Both the position numbers and the translations under genes were made by a program. From Mycobacterium sherrisii (GTDB lineage: Bacteria > Actinomycetota > Actinomycetes > Mycobacteriales > Mycobacteriaceae), in contig NZ_LQPT01000104.1 in NCBI RefSeq assembly GCF_002102355.1, forward strand, positions 62,001 to 126,000: a stretch of DNA of 64,000 nt, written 5' to 3'. The notes beneath the pieces are model-generated. The model was not told where the DNA came from. It saw only the letters and a program-made list of their open reading frames with translations, and ran no database searches. Below, in pieces: positions 8,295-16,839 of the stretch. Position 1 is the first letter of the stretch, and each line of letters opens with the position of its first letter.

Positions 8295-10881
8295 CGAAGG
8301 GCGCCACGATCAGTCGCCCGATGACCCGAGCGGGGTCGACGGTCTGGCTGAGCGGATCGGCGAAAACGGCACTCCCGACGGTCCGGACGCTGGCGATCGC
8401 CCGGGTCGGCACGGCGACGCCGGTCACCGTCGCAAGGTCGCGCCCGACGACCGGATGACGACGATTCTGCCGCCGGTCGTCGACGACCGGTCGCCGCGGC
8501 GCTCCGATCCGATCGCGGAGGTGCGGGCGGCGCTGGCCGGTCCGCCGGCGAAGCCTGGTCCGCGCGACGCCCTCGACGAGGTGAAAGCCGCACTCGACGG
8601 CCGGGCGGCGACGCCACCCCGGCGCTCCAGCGGCCCGCCGCCGCGCCCGCCGGAAGTCCCGCCGCCACCGCCACCCCCTCGGCGCCCCGGCGGAGCGGGC
8701 GGTCCGGATCGCCCCAACGGCCCCGGCTCGGGGCTGGACTGGAGCTGGGTCGAGCAGATCAACTGGCGCTGGGTGCGCCGGGCCGCCTACCTGACCGGGG
8801 CGGTGCTGGTGCTGCTGCCGATCGTCACCTTCACGATGGCGTATTTCATCGTCGACATCCCCAAGCCGGGCAACATCCGCACCAACCAGGTATCGACGAT
8901 CCTTGCCAGCGACGGCTCGGAGATCGCGAAAATCGTTCCGCCCGAGGGCAATCGGATCGACGTCAACATCAGCCAAGTGCCTGTGCACGTGCGGCAGGCG
9001 GTGATCGCGGCCGAAGACCGCAACTTCTACTCGAACCCGGGCTTCGACTTCACCGGCTTCGCCCGGGCGGTGGAGAACAACCTGTTCGGCAACGGCGACC
9101 TGCAAGGCGGGTCGACGATCACCCAGCAATACGTCAAGAACGCGTTGGTCGGCTCGGCGCAGCATGGATTCGCCGGCCTGATGCGCAAGGCGAAGGAACT
9201 GGTGATCGCCACGAAGATGTCGGGGGAGTGGTCCAAAGACGATGTGCTGCAGGCCTATCTGAACATCATTTACTTCGGCCGCGGCGCCTACGGGATCTCG
9301 GCCGCAGCGAAGGCCTACTTCGACAAACCCGTCGATCAGTTGACCGTTTCCGAGGGCGCGCTGTTGGCGGCGCTGATCCGCCGACCCTCCTCGCTGGACC
9401 CGGCAATCGACCCCAAGGGCGCCGAGGCGCGGTGGAACTGGGTCCTCGACGGCATGGTGGAAACCAAGGCGCTGTCGGCGAATGACCGTGCCGGGCAGAC
9501 ATTTCCGCAGACCGTGCCGCCCGACCTGGCCCGCGCGCAAAACCAGACCACCGGCCCCAACGGCCTGATCGAACGTCAGGTCACCAAAGAGTTGATGGAG
9601 CTGTTCAACATCGACGAGCAGACCCTGAACACGCAAGGCCTGCAGGTCACCACCACGATCGATCCGAAGGCGCAGCAGGCCGCCGAGAAGGCGGTCGCGA
9701 AATACCTCGACGGCCAAGACCCCGACATGCGTTCGGCCGTGGTGTCGATCGATCCGCGCACCGGCGCCGTCCGCGCCTACTACGGCGGACCCGACGCCAA
9801 CGGCTACGACTTCGCACAAGCCGGGCTACAGACCGGGTCGTCGTTCAAGGTGTTCGCGTTGGTGGCCGCGCTGCAGCAGGGCATCGGATTGGGATACCAA
9901 GTCGACAGCTCGCCGCTGACGGTCGACGGCATCAAGATCACGAACGTCGACGGGGAAAACTGCGGCACCTGCAACATCGCCGAAGCGCTCAAGATGTCGC
10001 TGAACACGGCCTACTACCGGCTGATGCTCAAACTCAAGAACGGACCCCAGGCCGTCGCCGACGCCGCCCATCAGGCCGGCGTGGCCAAAAGCTTCCCCGG
10101 TGTCGCGCACACACTGTCCGAGGACGGCAAGGGCGGCCCGCCCAACAACGGAATCGTGTTGGGCCAGTATCAAACCCGGCCCATCGACATGGCCTCGGCG
10201 TACGCCACACTGGCCGCCTCCGGCGTGTATCACCCGCCGCACCTGGTGCAAAAGGTCGTCAACGCCGATGGCCAGGTGCTTTTCGACGCCGGAGATTCCG
10301 ACAAGGGCGTCGAGCAACGCATAGACAAGGCGGTCGCCGACAACACCACCGCGGCCATGGCCCCGATCGCCGCCTACTCGCGCGGCCATGCGCTCTCGGG
10401 TGGCCGGCCGTCGGCGGCCAAGACCGGCACGGTGCAACTGGGCGACACCCAGGCCAACAAGGACGCCTGGATGGTCGGGTACACCCCGTCACTGTCCACG
10501 GCGGTCTGGGTGGGAACCGTGCAAGACAACGTTCCGCTGGTAACCGCTTCGGGCGCAGAGGTTTACGGTTCGGGACTGCCGTCGGACATCTGGAAGGCAA
10601 CCATGGACGGCGCGCTGAAAGGCACGCCCAACGAGAGCTTCCCCAAACCGACCGAGATCGGCGGCTACGCCGGTGTGCCCGCACCGCCTCCGCCGCCGCC
10701 CCCGCCGGCCGAGACCGTCATCCAACCCACGATCGAGGTCGCCCCGGGCATCACGATCCCGGTCGGGCCGCCGACCACGATCACCGCGGCGCCGCCCCCG
10801 CCGCCCGGTGCGCCCCCGGGTCCGTTCGGACCACAGCCGCCGGCGCCGCCCGCGCCGCCGTTCGGGCAACCGCCCCCGTGA
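8287..10881 (+). CDS. ponA1: Class A bifunctional penicillin-binding protein PonA1
   Basis: About 864 residues if the TTG at 8287 is used; ATG 8455 is an alternative. A Pro/Arg-rich cytoplasmic tail is followed by one membrane segment (about 170-193). The GT51 transglycosylase has the EDRNFY motif near 243 and QGGSTITQQYVKN. The transpeptidase domain has the serine-lysine pair SSFK at 518-521, SLN and KTGT near 712. The C-terminus is a Pro-rich tail (PAPPPPPPPPAETVIQPT...). It polymerises and cross-links peptidoglycan at the membrane surface. Sequence agreement with Rv0050 is very high. The short TCN-containing insert GENCGTCN is also mycobacterial. Confidence 0.96.
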   Translation: MNNEGRHDQSPDDPSGVDGLAERIGENGTPDGPDAGDRPGRHGDAGHRRKVAPDDRMTTILPPVVDDRSPRRSDPIAEVRAALAGPPAKPGPRDALDEVKAALDGRAATPPRRSSGPPPRPPEVPPPPPPPRRPGGAGGPDRPNGPGSGLDWSWVEQINWRWVRRAAYLTGAVLVLLPIVTFTMAYFIVDIPKPGNIRTNQVSTILASDGSEIAKIVPPEGNRIDVNISQVPVHVRQAVIAAEDRNFYSNPGFDFTGFARAVENNLFGNGDLQGGSTITQQYVKNALVGSAQHGFAGLMRKAKELVIATKMSGEWSKDDVLQAYLNIIYFGRGAYGISAAAKAYFDKPVDQLTVSEGALLAALIRRPSSLDPAIDPKGAEARWNWVLDGMVETKALSANDRAGQTFPQTVPPDLARAQNQTTGPNGLIERQVTKELMELFNIDEQTLNTQGLQVTTTIDPKAQQAAEKAVAKYLDGQDPDMRSAVVSIDPRTGAVRAYYGGPDANGYDFAQAGLQTGSSFKVFALVAALQQGIGLGYQVDSSPLTVDGIKITNVDGENCGTCNIAEALKMSLNTAYYRLMLKLKNGPQAVADAAHQAGVAKSFPGVAHTLSEDGKGGPPNNGIVLGQYQTRPIDMASAYATLAASGVYHPPHLVQKVVNADGQVLFDAGDSDKGVEQRIDKAVADNTTAAMAPIAAYSRGHALSGGRPSAAKTGTVQLGDTQANKDAWMVGYTPSLSTAVWVGTVQDNVPLVTASGAEVYGSGLPSDIWKATMDGALKGTPNESFPKPTEIGGYAGVPAPPPPPPPPAETVIQPTIEVAPGITIPVGPPTTITAAPPPPPGAPPGPFGPQPPAPPAPPFGQPPP

Positions 10882-12542
10882 CCGGCGCTCAGCGGGAGAG
10901 CGCCACCATTTCGCCGCGGCCGCTGGCGCAGGATCTGCGCAGCGCCGACAACCGCGACTGCCCAAGCCGCACAGACACTTTGGGGGCCGCTTTCGCCGAC
11001 GTGATCGGCGGACCGGTGGGACGGCACGCGTTGATCGGCCGGGCCCGGCTGATGACCCCGCTGCGGGTGATGTTCATCATCGCGCTGGTGTTCCTGGGGT
11101 TGGGCTGGTCGACGAAGGCGGCCTGCCTGCAGAGCACCGGAACCGGGCCGGGCGACCAGCGGGTCGCCAACTGGGACAACCAGCGCGCGTACTACGAGTT
11201 GTGCTACTCGGACACGGTGCCGCTGTATAGCGCGGAGTTGTTGAATCAAGGCAAGTTTCCCTACAAATCCAGCTGGATCGAAACCGATCCGAGCGGGGCG
11301 CCGCAGATCCGCTACGACGGCAAGCCCGCGGTGCGCTACATGGAATATCCGGTCCTGACCGGGGTCTACCAGTACGTGTCGATGACCCTGGCCAAGACCT
11401 ACACGGCGCTGAGCAAGCTGGCGCCGCTGCCGGTGGTGGCCGAGGTGGTGGTGTTCTTCGACGTCGCGGCCGTCGGGCTGGCGCTGGCCTGGCTGGCGAC
11501 GGTGTGGGCCACGGCCGGGTTGTCCGGCCGGCGCATCTGGGACGCGGCGCTGGTGGCCGCCTCGCCGCTGCTGATCTTTCAGATCTTCACCAATTTCGAT
11601 GCGCTGGCAACGGGTTTCGCGATGGCCGGGCTGCTGGCCTGGGCCCGGCGTAAGCCCGTGCTGGCCGGTGTGCTGATCGGGCTGGGCGCGGCCGCCAAAC
11701 TGTACCCGCTGCTGTTTTTGGGCCCGATGCTGGTGTTGGCTCTGCGCACGGGGCGCGTGCGCGCGCTGGCACGCACGGCGGTGGCCACCGTGCTGACCTG
11801 GGCCGTGGTGAATCTGCCTGTGCTGTTGCTGTATCCGCGGGGCTGGTCGGAGTTTTTCCGGCTCAACGCCCGCCGCGGCGACGACATGGACTCCATCTAC
11901 AACGTGGTGAAGTCGTTCACCGGCTGGCGGGGGTTCGACCCGAAGTTAGGATTCTGGGAGCCACCCGCGGTGCTCAACGGTGTCGTCGCGGTGTTGTTCC
12001 TAACCTGTTGTGCAGCAATCGCTTACATCGGGCTCACCGCGCCTCGACGGCCGCGGGTCGCCGCGCTGCTGTTTCTGGTCGTGGCCGCCTTCTTGCTGAC
12101 CAACAAGGTGTGGAGCCCGCAGTTCTCGCTGTGGCTGGTGCCGCTGGCGGTGCTGGCGCTGCCGCATCGGCGGGTGTTGTTGGCGTGGATGACCATCGAC
12201 GCGGTGGTCTGGGTGCCGCGGATGTATTTTCTGTACGGCAACCCGAACCGTTCGCTGCCGGAGCAGTTCTTCACCACCACGGTGTTGCTGCGTGATATTG
12301 CGGTCGTGGCGCTGTGCGCCTTGGTGATTCGCCAGATCTACCGGCCCGCCGAGGATCTGGTGCGCTGGGGCGGCCGGGTCGACGATCCGTCGGGCGGTCC
12401 GTTCGACCGCGCTCCCGACGCCCCGCCGCGCTGGCTGCCGCACCGGTTGCGCCCGGCCCGGCCGCGGCGGCCGTCCGTCACCGAAACTCCCCTCGACGCC
12501 GGGCGCGAGCCCGAGCCGACAACCGGTCAACGGCAGGCATGA
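10878..12542 (+). CDS. Polytopic membrane glycosyltransferase, GT87-like (Rv0051-like)
   Basis: 554 residues from GTG 10878, overlapping the ponA1 stop as GTGA. There are about ten hydrophobic segments; a first extracytoplasmic loop with paired cysteines (AACLQSTGTG and YELCYSDTVPLYS) and the WAR/AAKLYPLLFLGP motif resemble actinobacterial GT-C polyprenyl-phosphate-mannose-type transferases (DUF2029/GT87). Substrate and linkage are unknown. Coupling to ponA1 and conserved position as Rv0051 suggest envelope assembly. The C-terminal 60 residues are basic and Pro-rich. The first membrane helix begins near ATG 11051, so a later start is possible. Confidence 0.82.
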   Translation: MTGAQRESATISPRPLAQDLRSADNRDCPSRTDTLGAAFADVIGGPVGRHALIGRARLMTPLRVMFIIALVFLGLGWSTKAACLQSTGTGPGDQRVANWDNQRAYYELCYSDTVPLYSAELLNQGKFPYKSSWIETDPSGAPQIRYDGKPAVRYMEYPVLTGVYQYVSMTLAKTYTALSKLAPLPVVAEVVVFFDVAAVGLALAWLATVWATAGLSGRRIWDAALVAASPLLIFQIFTNFDALATGFAMAGLLAWARRKPVLAGVLIGLGAAAKLYPLLFLGPMLVLALRTGRVRALARTAVATVLTWAVVNLPVLLLYPRGWSEFFRLNARRGDDMDSIYNVVKSFTGWRGFDPKLGFWEPPAVLNGVVAVLFLTCCAAIAYIGLTAPRRPRVAALLFLVVAAFLLTNKVWSPQFSLWLVPLAVLALPHRRVLLAWMTIDAVVWVPRMYFLYGNPNRSLPEQFFTTTVLLRDIAVVALCALVIRQIYRPAEDLVRWGGRVDDPSGGPFDRAPDAPPRWLPHRLRPARPRRPSVTETPLDAGREPEPTTGQRQA

Positions 12543-13180
12543 TGCTGGTCGCCATTCCGCTGTTCCCTCGCTTCACCGCACTCGATGCCGTCGGGCCTTA
12601 CGAAGTGTTGCAACGCATCCCGTCCATCGACGTGAAGTTCGTCGGTCACGCTCGCGGTGAGGTGCGTACCGAGAACGGGCTGCTGGGCGTGTGCTGCGAT
12701 GCCACTTTCGACGAGGCCGACGCGCCCGACGTGCTGGTGGTGCCCGGCGGCATCGGGACCCGCACGCTGATTCACGACGAACCGATCCGCGCCTGGCTGC
12801 AGGCGGTGCACCGGACGACCACGTTCACCACGTCGGTGTGTACCGGCGCGCTGCTGCTGGCCGGCGCCGGTTTGCTCGACGGGCTCACCGCGACGACGCA
12901 CTGGGGGGCGGCGGATTTGCTCAACGAATTGGGTGCGCAGTATGTGCCGGACCGGGTCGTCGAGCATCTGCCCGAACGGATCATCACCGCGGCGGGGGTG
13001 TCCAGCGGTATCGACATGGCCTTGCGCCTGACCGAACTTCTCTTCGACCGCGTGGCCGCGCAGGCAGCGCAGCTGCTCATCGAATACGACCCGCAGCCGC
13101 CGTTCGACTCCGGTGCACTCGCCAAGGCCGACGAGGCGACCAAGGCCAGGGCCGCGCAATACCGGCGGCAACGGCACTGA
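12539..13180 (+). CDS. DJ-1/PfpI family protein (Rv0052-like)
   Basis: 213 residues. It has the flavodoxin-like DJ-1/PfpI fold signature, with the nucleophile elbow TTSVCTGALLLAGAGLLDG placing the reactive cysteine at about 101 and an acidic residue in the early FDEAD/VVPGG region. The C-terminal extension (about 185-213) is rich in Ala and charged residues. Members include amidase/isocyanide-hydratase-like and AraC-type sensor domains, so the reaction cannot be assigned. It overlaps the preceding gene by 4 bp. It is the last conserved core gene before the inserted phosphonate locus. Confidence 0.85.
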   Translation: MMLVAIPLFPRFTALDAVGPYEVLQRIPSIDVKFVGHARGEVRTENGLLGVCCDATFDEADAPDVLVVPGGIGTRTLIHDEPIRAWLQAVHRTTTFTTSVCTGALLLAGAGLLDGLTATTHWGAADLLNELGAQYVPDRVVEHLPERIITAAGVSSGIDMALRLTELLFDRVAAQAAQLLIEYDPQPPFDSGALAKADEATKARAAQYRRQRH

Positions 13181-13231
13181 TCGGTCCGCTAGCCCCTAAC
13201 CGCGCCGTGGCCGCGCACTCGTGCGGTCGAA

Positions 13232-13244
13232 TGGAGCTATTCCA
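13232..13244. promoter_or_regulatory. Candidate PhnF operator upstream of phnD
   Basis: TGGAGCTATTCCA is an inverted repeat (TGGA/TCCA) 106 bp before phnD. As I recall it, the published M. smegmatis PhnF site is TGGTATAGACCA, whose complement TGGTCTATACCA shares TGG-CTAT-CCA with this sequence apart from one inserted base. A related half-site CTATTCGG is at 13304-13311 and a second CTATTCCA precedes phnF. The assignment rests on this similarity and the phnF gene nearby. Confidence 0.5.
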
Positions 13245-13350
13245 CAACCGAAATTCGCGCTCCGGTAACCGTTTCGTCCCCTCGACTGCACCGGCCCCCA
13301 GAACTATTCGGTCGTCTGCCGTGCTCGCTTGCTCAATAAGGAGATCCCGC

Positions 13351-14313
13351 ATGTTGACTCGCCCCCGACGCCCGTTCGGCTTGGCCGCGCTGGTGGTGCT
13401 GACGGTGGTGTTGCTGACCGCGTGCGGCCAAAGCGCCAACGCCGGCCGGCAAGGCAGCGGATCCGGCGGCGGCCGCAACCCCGACGAGCTGGTATTCGCC
13501 GCGGTTCCGTCGGAGAATGCGCAGAGCCTGCAGCAGGCCTACCAGCCGCTGTTGACGTTGCTGCAGCGGGCAACTGGCAAGCCGATCCGGTTCCAGAGCG
13601 CCACCAGCTACTCGTCGGCCATCGAGGCGCAGCGTGCCGGCAAGGCCGACTTCGTCCAGTACGGCCCGTTCTCACTGGTGACCGCGCAACACAGCGGGGT
13701 GAAGGTCACCCCGATCGCCGCCGAGACGGTCGCTAAGGGTACGCCGCCCGGCTACCACTCGTACGGCATCACCCGGCCCGGGTCGGGGATCAACAGCCTG
13801 GCCGACTTCCGGGGCAAAAAGATCTGCTTCGTCGACGAGAACTCGACCTCGGGCTACCTGTATCCGTCGGCGGGCCTGATCAACGCGGGCATCGACCCGG
13901 TCAAGGACGTCACGCAGGTGATCGCCGGCGGTCATGACGCGTCGGCGCTGTCGGTCCTCAACGGGCAGTGTGACGCCGGTTTCGCGCAGGAAAGCATGAT
14001 CGACACGACGCTGCCGGCGCGCGGCCAGCTGAAGCCGGGCCAGCTGTCGGTGGTGTGGAAGTCGGATCTGATCCCCGGATCGCCGATCGGCATCAGCGAC
14101 GACCTCGCGCCCGATCTGAAGGCCAAGATCATCGCGGCGTTCCCAAACGCCAACATCGATTACATGAATGCCAATGGCATCTGCACCCCGGCCTGTGCCC
14201 ACCTGGGCGAAATCAACGGCTGGGGTTATGCCACGGTGGACAACGCGTTCTACGACGGGGTGCGCAACGTGTGCCGCACCACCCACGCCAAGCAGTGCGC
14301 GGGGCAGTCGTGA
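13351..14313 (+). CDS. phnD: Phosphonate/phosphate ABC transporter substrate-binding lipoprotein
   Basis: 320 residues from ATG 13351 with AAGGAG upstream. The signal peptide ends in the lipobox LLTAC, so the mature protein is anchored by the Cys near residue 25. The PhnD-type domain (about 45-310) includes VFAAVPSENAQSLQQAYQPL, the ligand-loop segments ADFVQYGPFSLV and FVDENSTSGYLYP, and AGGHDASALSVLNGQCDAGF. It should capture phosphonates or phosphate outside the membrane for PhnCE. It starts a set of overlapping genes phnD-phnC-phnE. Two extra cysteines in NGICTPACAH near the C-terminus could form a disulfide. Confidence 0.93.
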   Translation: MLTRPRRPFGLAALVVLTVVLLTACGQSANAGRQGSGSGGGRNPDELVFAAVPSENAQSLQQAYQPLLTLLQRATGKPIRFQSATSYSSAIEAQRAGKADFVQYGPFSLVTAQHSGVKVTPIAAETVAKGTPPGYHSYGITRPGSGINSLADFRGKKICFVDENSTSGYLYPSAGLINAGIDPVKDVTQVIAGGHDASALSVLNGQCDAGFAQESMIDTTLPARGQLKPGQLSVVWKSDLIPGSPIGISDDLAPDLKAKIIAAFPNANIDYMNANGICTPACAHLGEINGWGYATVDNAFYDGVRNVCRTTHAKQCAGQS

Positions 14314-15098
14314 CCGGTGCGGTGGCCGTCCAATTCCGGGGCGTCACCAAGACTTTCGGACCCCAGATCCGCGCGTTGGACGACATTTCGTTCTCCGTGG
14401 CACCCGGTGAGATCGCGGTCCTGCTCGGACTGTCCGGCTCCGGCAAATCCACCCTGTTGCACCACGTCGACGGCCTGCAAGCACCGACCTCCGGCACGGT
14501 CACCGTGCTGGGGACGGACGTGGGCGCCGCCACCAGCGCCGAGCTGCGCCGCCTGCGACGCCGAATCGGGTTCGTATTCCAGAACTTTCACTTGGTCGGC
14601 CGACTCAGCGTGCTGGAGAACGTGTGCACCGGCGCGCTGGGCCGACTGCGCTGGCCACGGCTGGGACTGTTCAGCTACCCCCGTGAGGTGCGGCGCGAAG
14701 CACTGGCGCACCTGGAGCGGGTTGGCTTGCGGGAGCGCGCCTTTCAACGGGCTGACACCCTTTCCGGCGGTCAGCAGCAGCGGGTGGCGGTGGCCCGGGC
14801 GCTCATGCAGCGCCCGGAGATTCTGCTCGCCGATGAGCCCGTGGCATCGCTCGACCCCGAGTCCGCCGCCCAGGTGATGCAGTTGATCCGGGAGATCAGC
14901 ACCGAGCAGCGACTGACCGTGCTGTGCAGCCTGCACCAGGTCGGGCTGGCCCTGAGTTGGGGCGACCGGGTGATCGGGCTGCGCGCCGGGCAGGTGGTAC
15001 TCGATCGACCGATGGCGGGGCTCGACCACGACGACGCGATGTCGTTGTACGCCAGCGTGGAGGCGGGACCGCTGCTGGCCGCCGGCACCCCTGCGTGA
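14310..15098 (+). CDS. phnC: Phosphonate ABC transporter ATP-binding protein
   Basis: 262 residues from GTG 14310, which overlaps the phnD stop. Walker A GLSGSGKST is at about 40-48, the Q-loop is VFQNFHLVGRLSVLENV, the signature is LSGGQQQRV, Walker B is ILLADEPVASLD, and the H-loop is CSLHQV. The VGRLSVLENVCTGALGR segment after the Q-loop is typical of PhnC. It hydrolyses ATP to drive uptake through the fused PhnE permease. It ends in a GTGA overlap with phnE. Confidence 0.94.
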   Translation: MTGAVAVQFRGVTKTFGPQIRALDDISFSVAPGEIAVLLGLSGSGKSTLLHHVDGLQAPTSGTVTVLGTDVGAATSAELRRLRRRIGFVFQNFHLVGRLSVLENVCTGALGRLRWPRLGLFSYPREVRREALAHLERVGLRERAFQRADTLSGGQQQRVAVARALMQRPEILLADEPVASLDPESAAQVMQLIREISTEQRLTVLCSLHQVGLALSWGDRVIGLRAGQVVLDRPMAGLDHDDAMSLYASVEAGPLLAAGTPA

Positions 15099-16741
15099 CC
15101 ACCGCGACCGTCCCCCGTCGGCGAGCGTTGCAGCCGCGCACGCTGGCGGCACCGCGGGTGGGCAGTACCGCGGCCTGGCTAGTGGTGGGTGCGCTGGTGC
15201 TGGCGGGTTGCTGGGCCGTCACCGACCTGCGGATCAACATCGCGACGTTCACCGACGGCGCCAACAACGCGCTGGATTTCGCCGGGCGCATGTTGCCGCT
15301 GGACTTTCCGCCCGCCGCGGAGTTGCTGACACTGTGCGGGCAGACGCTGGCGATCGTGATTTGCGCGACGGTGTTGTCGGTGGCCATCAGTATCCCCCTG
15401 GCGATCCTCGCCGCAGCCAACACCAGCCCCGGCCCCCGGTCCCGGTTCGCGGCGCGCACGGTGATCGTGATGGTGCGAGCCGTGCCCGACGTGGTGTTGG
15501 CCATCGTGTTCTTCCGGATTTTCGGCCTCGGCGCGATGACCGGCGTGTTGGCCATGGGAGTGCACTCGGTGGGCATGGTCGCCAAGCTCTACGGTGACGC
15601 GATCGAACACGTCGATGAGGGCCCCCGGGCGGCGATGCGCGCGATCGGCGCGCAGCCGGGGCAGGCGCTGACCTCCGGCGTGCTGCCGCAGGTGTTGCCG
15701 GCGTTCGTGGCAACCGCACTGCATCGCCTCGACATCAATCTACGGATCTCGGTGCTGCTCGGCTTCGTCGGCGTCAACGGGCTGGGCTATGCGATCGCCA
15801 CGGCGTTCAAGCAGTTGGACTACCGCCGCGGAATGGCTTTGGCCGCAGTGGTTTTAGCGCTGTGCATCCTGGTCGAGCTGCTGTCCGGAGCGATCCGGCG
15901 GGCGTTGCTGCGTCACACCGACGGGCCCGCCGGGACCAGCGCCCCGCTGCATACCGGTGACCAGGTCAACCCGCCGTGGACGGCGTCGCGGGTGCGCCGC
16001 GCGGGGTATTTCGTGTTGACCGTGTTGGTGGTGCTGGTGTCGGCGTGGGGCGCCGATCTAAACCCCATCCACTTCCTTGATTCGCTGCGCGGAATGCTGA
16101 AGAACGCCGGACTGTTCTGGCCGCCGAGCACCGCGGGCATGTTCGGTCAACTCTGTGCCGACTTGTGGCTGACCGTCAAAATCGCGCTGGGCGCCACCTT
16201 GATCGGCGCCGTGCTGGCGCTGCCCGTCGGTTGCCTGGCCGCCCGCAACGTCGCGCCGAGTCCTCATGTCGCCCAAGCGGTTCGCATCTTTGTGGTGGTG
16301 ATCCGCGGCATCCCGGAGTTGGTCCTGGCCGTGGTGTTCGTGGTAATCACCGGGCTCGGTGCGGTTGCCGGCACGCTGGCACTGAGCGTGGGCGCCGTCG
16401 GATTGCTGGGCAAGCTGGTCGCCGATTCGCTGGAGGAAGTCGATCCCGGTCCCGAGCAGGCGATCCGCGCCACCGGTGCCGGGCCGTGGCAGGTGTTCTT
16501 CGCCGCAACGCTGCCGCAGGCCGCGCCCAGCTTCATCGGCCATGTGCTGTACCAGCTCGACGTCAACGTTCGCTCGGCGACGCTGCTCGGCATCGTCGGG
16601 GCGGGTGGTATCGGCTTCGACCTGCTCAGTGGTGCCCAGATCCTTGAATTCGGCTTGGTGACAACGATTTTGCTGATGGTGTTCGTCACCGTACTGGCGG
16701 TGGAGGCGCTGGCGGTGTGGCTGCGCCACGAATTGAGTTGA
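15095..16741 (+). CDS. phnE: Phosphonate ABC transporter permease, tandem fused PhnE-PhnE
   Basis: 548 residues from GTG 15095. Two homologous BPD_transp_1 domains (about 75-275 and 345-545) are joined by a linker around LLRHTDGPAGTSAPLHTGDQVN. Each half has the ATPase-coupling loop: DEGPRAAMRAIGAQPGQAL in the first and DPGPEQAIRATGAGPWQVFF in the second. Each also repeats the LDINLR/LDVNVRSATLLG motif. Many bacteria encode one PhnE that homodimerises or two separate genes; here both halves are one polypeptide. It overlaps phnC by 4 bp. phnF starts 98 bp downstream in the same direction. Confidence 0.93.
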   Translation: MTTATVPRRRALQPRTLAAPRVGSTAAWLVVGALVLAGCWAVTDLRINIATFTDGANNALDFAGRMLPLDFPPAAELLTLCGQTLAIVICATVLSVAISIPLAILAAANTSPGPRSRFAARTVIVMVRAVPDVVLAIVFFRIFGLGAMTGVLAMGVHSVGMVAKLYGDAIEHVDEGPRAAMRAIGAQPGQALTSGVLPQVLPAFVATALHRLDINLRISVLLGFVGVNGLGYAIATAFKQLDYRRGMALAAVVLALCILVELLSGAIRRALLRHTDGPAGTSAPLHTGDQVNPPWTASRVRRAGYFVLTVLVVLVSAWGADLNPIHFLDSLRGMLKNAGLFWPPSTAGMFGQLCADLWLTVKIALGATLIGAVLALPVGCLAARNVAPSPHVAQAVRIFVVVIRGIPELVLAVVFVVITGLGAVAGTLALSVGAVGLLGKLVADSLEEVDPGPEQAIRATGAGPWQVFFAATLPQAAPSFIGHVLYQLDVNVRSATLLGIVGAGGIGFDLLSGAQILEFGLVTTILLMVFVTVLAVEALAVWLRHELS

Positions 16742-16756
16742 GCGGTCGGGTGACAA

Positions 16757-16764
16757 CTATTCCA
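16757..16764. promoter_or_regulatory. Candidate PhnF half-site and flanking inverted repeat upstream of phnF
   Basis: CTATTCCA repeats the right half of the box found before phnD. It is enclosed by a wider inverted repeat, GGTGA at 16749-16753 and TCACC at 16770-16774. It lies 76 bp before the phnF start and would allow autoregulation and control of the phnF-phnG...M transcript. Only the half-site is clearly conserved. Confidence 0.35.
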
Positions 16765-16839
16765 GATGTTCACCTACGGTCGCGCCGTCGTTGGCCGTCG
16801 CGAAGTTGTTCGGACAACCCGCCCCAGCACCGTGGTGGC

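Noticed and set aside
8194-9819. Long open frame antisense to ponA1 (and similar antisense frames at 16846-18849, 19604-21712, 39837-41327 and 60810-62504)
   Set aside because: These mirror genuine genes in very GC-rich DNA where stop codons are rare on the opposite strand; their translations are low-complexity Arg/Gly/Ala/Pro/His-rich.
16768-16774. GTTCACC resembling a RegX3 phosphate-response half-site before phnF
   Set aside because: Only one copy is present and RegX3 sites are spaced direct repeats; it also fits as one arm of the local inverted repeat.
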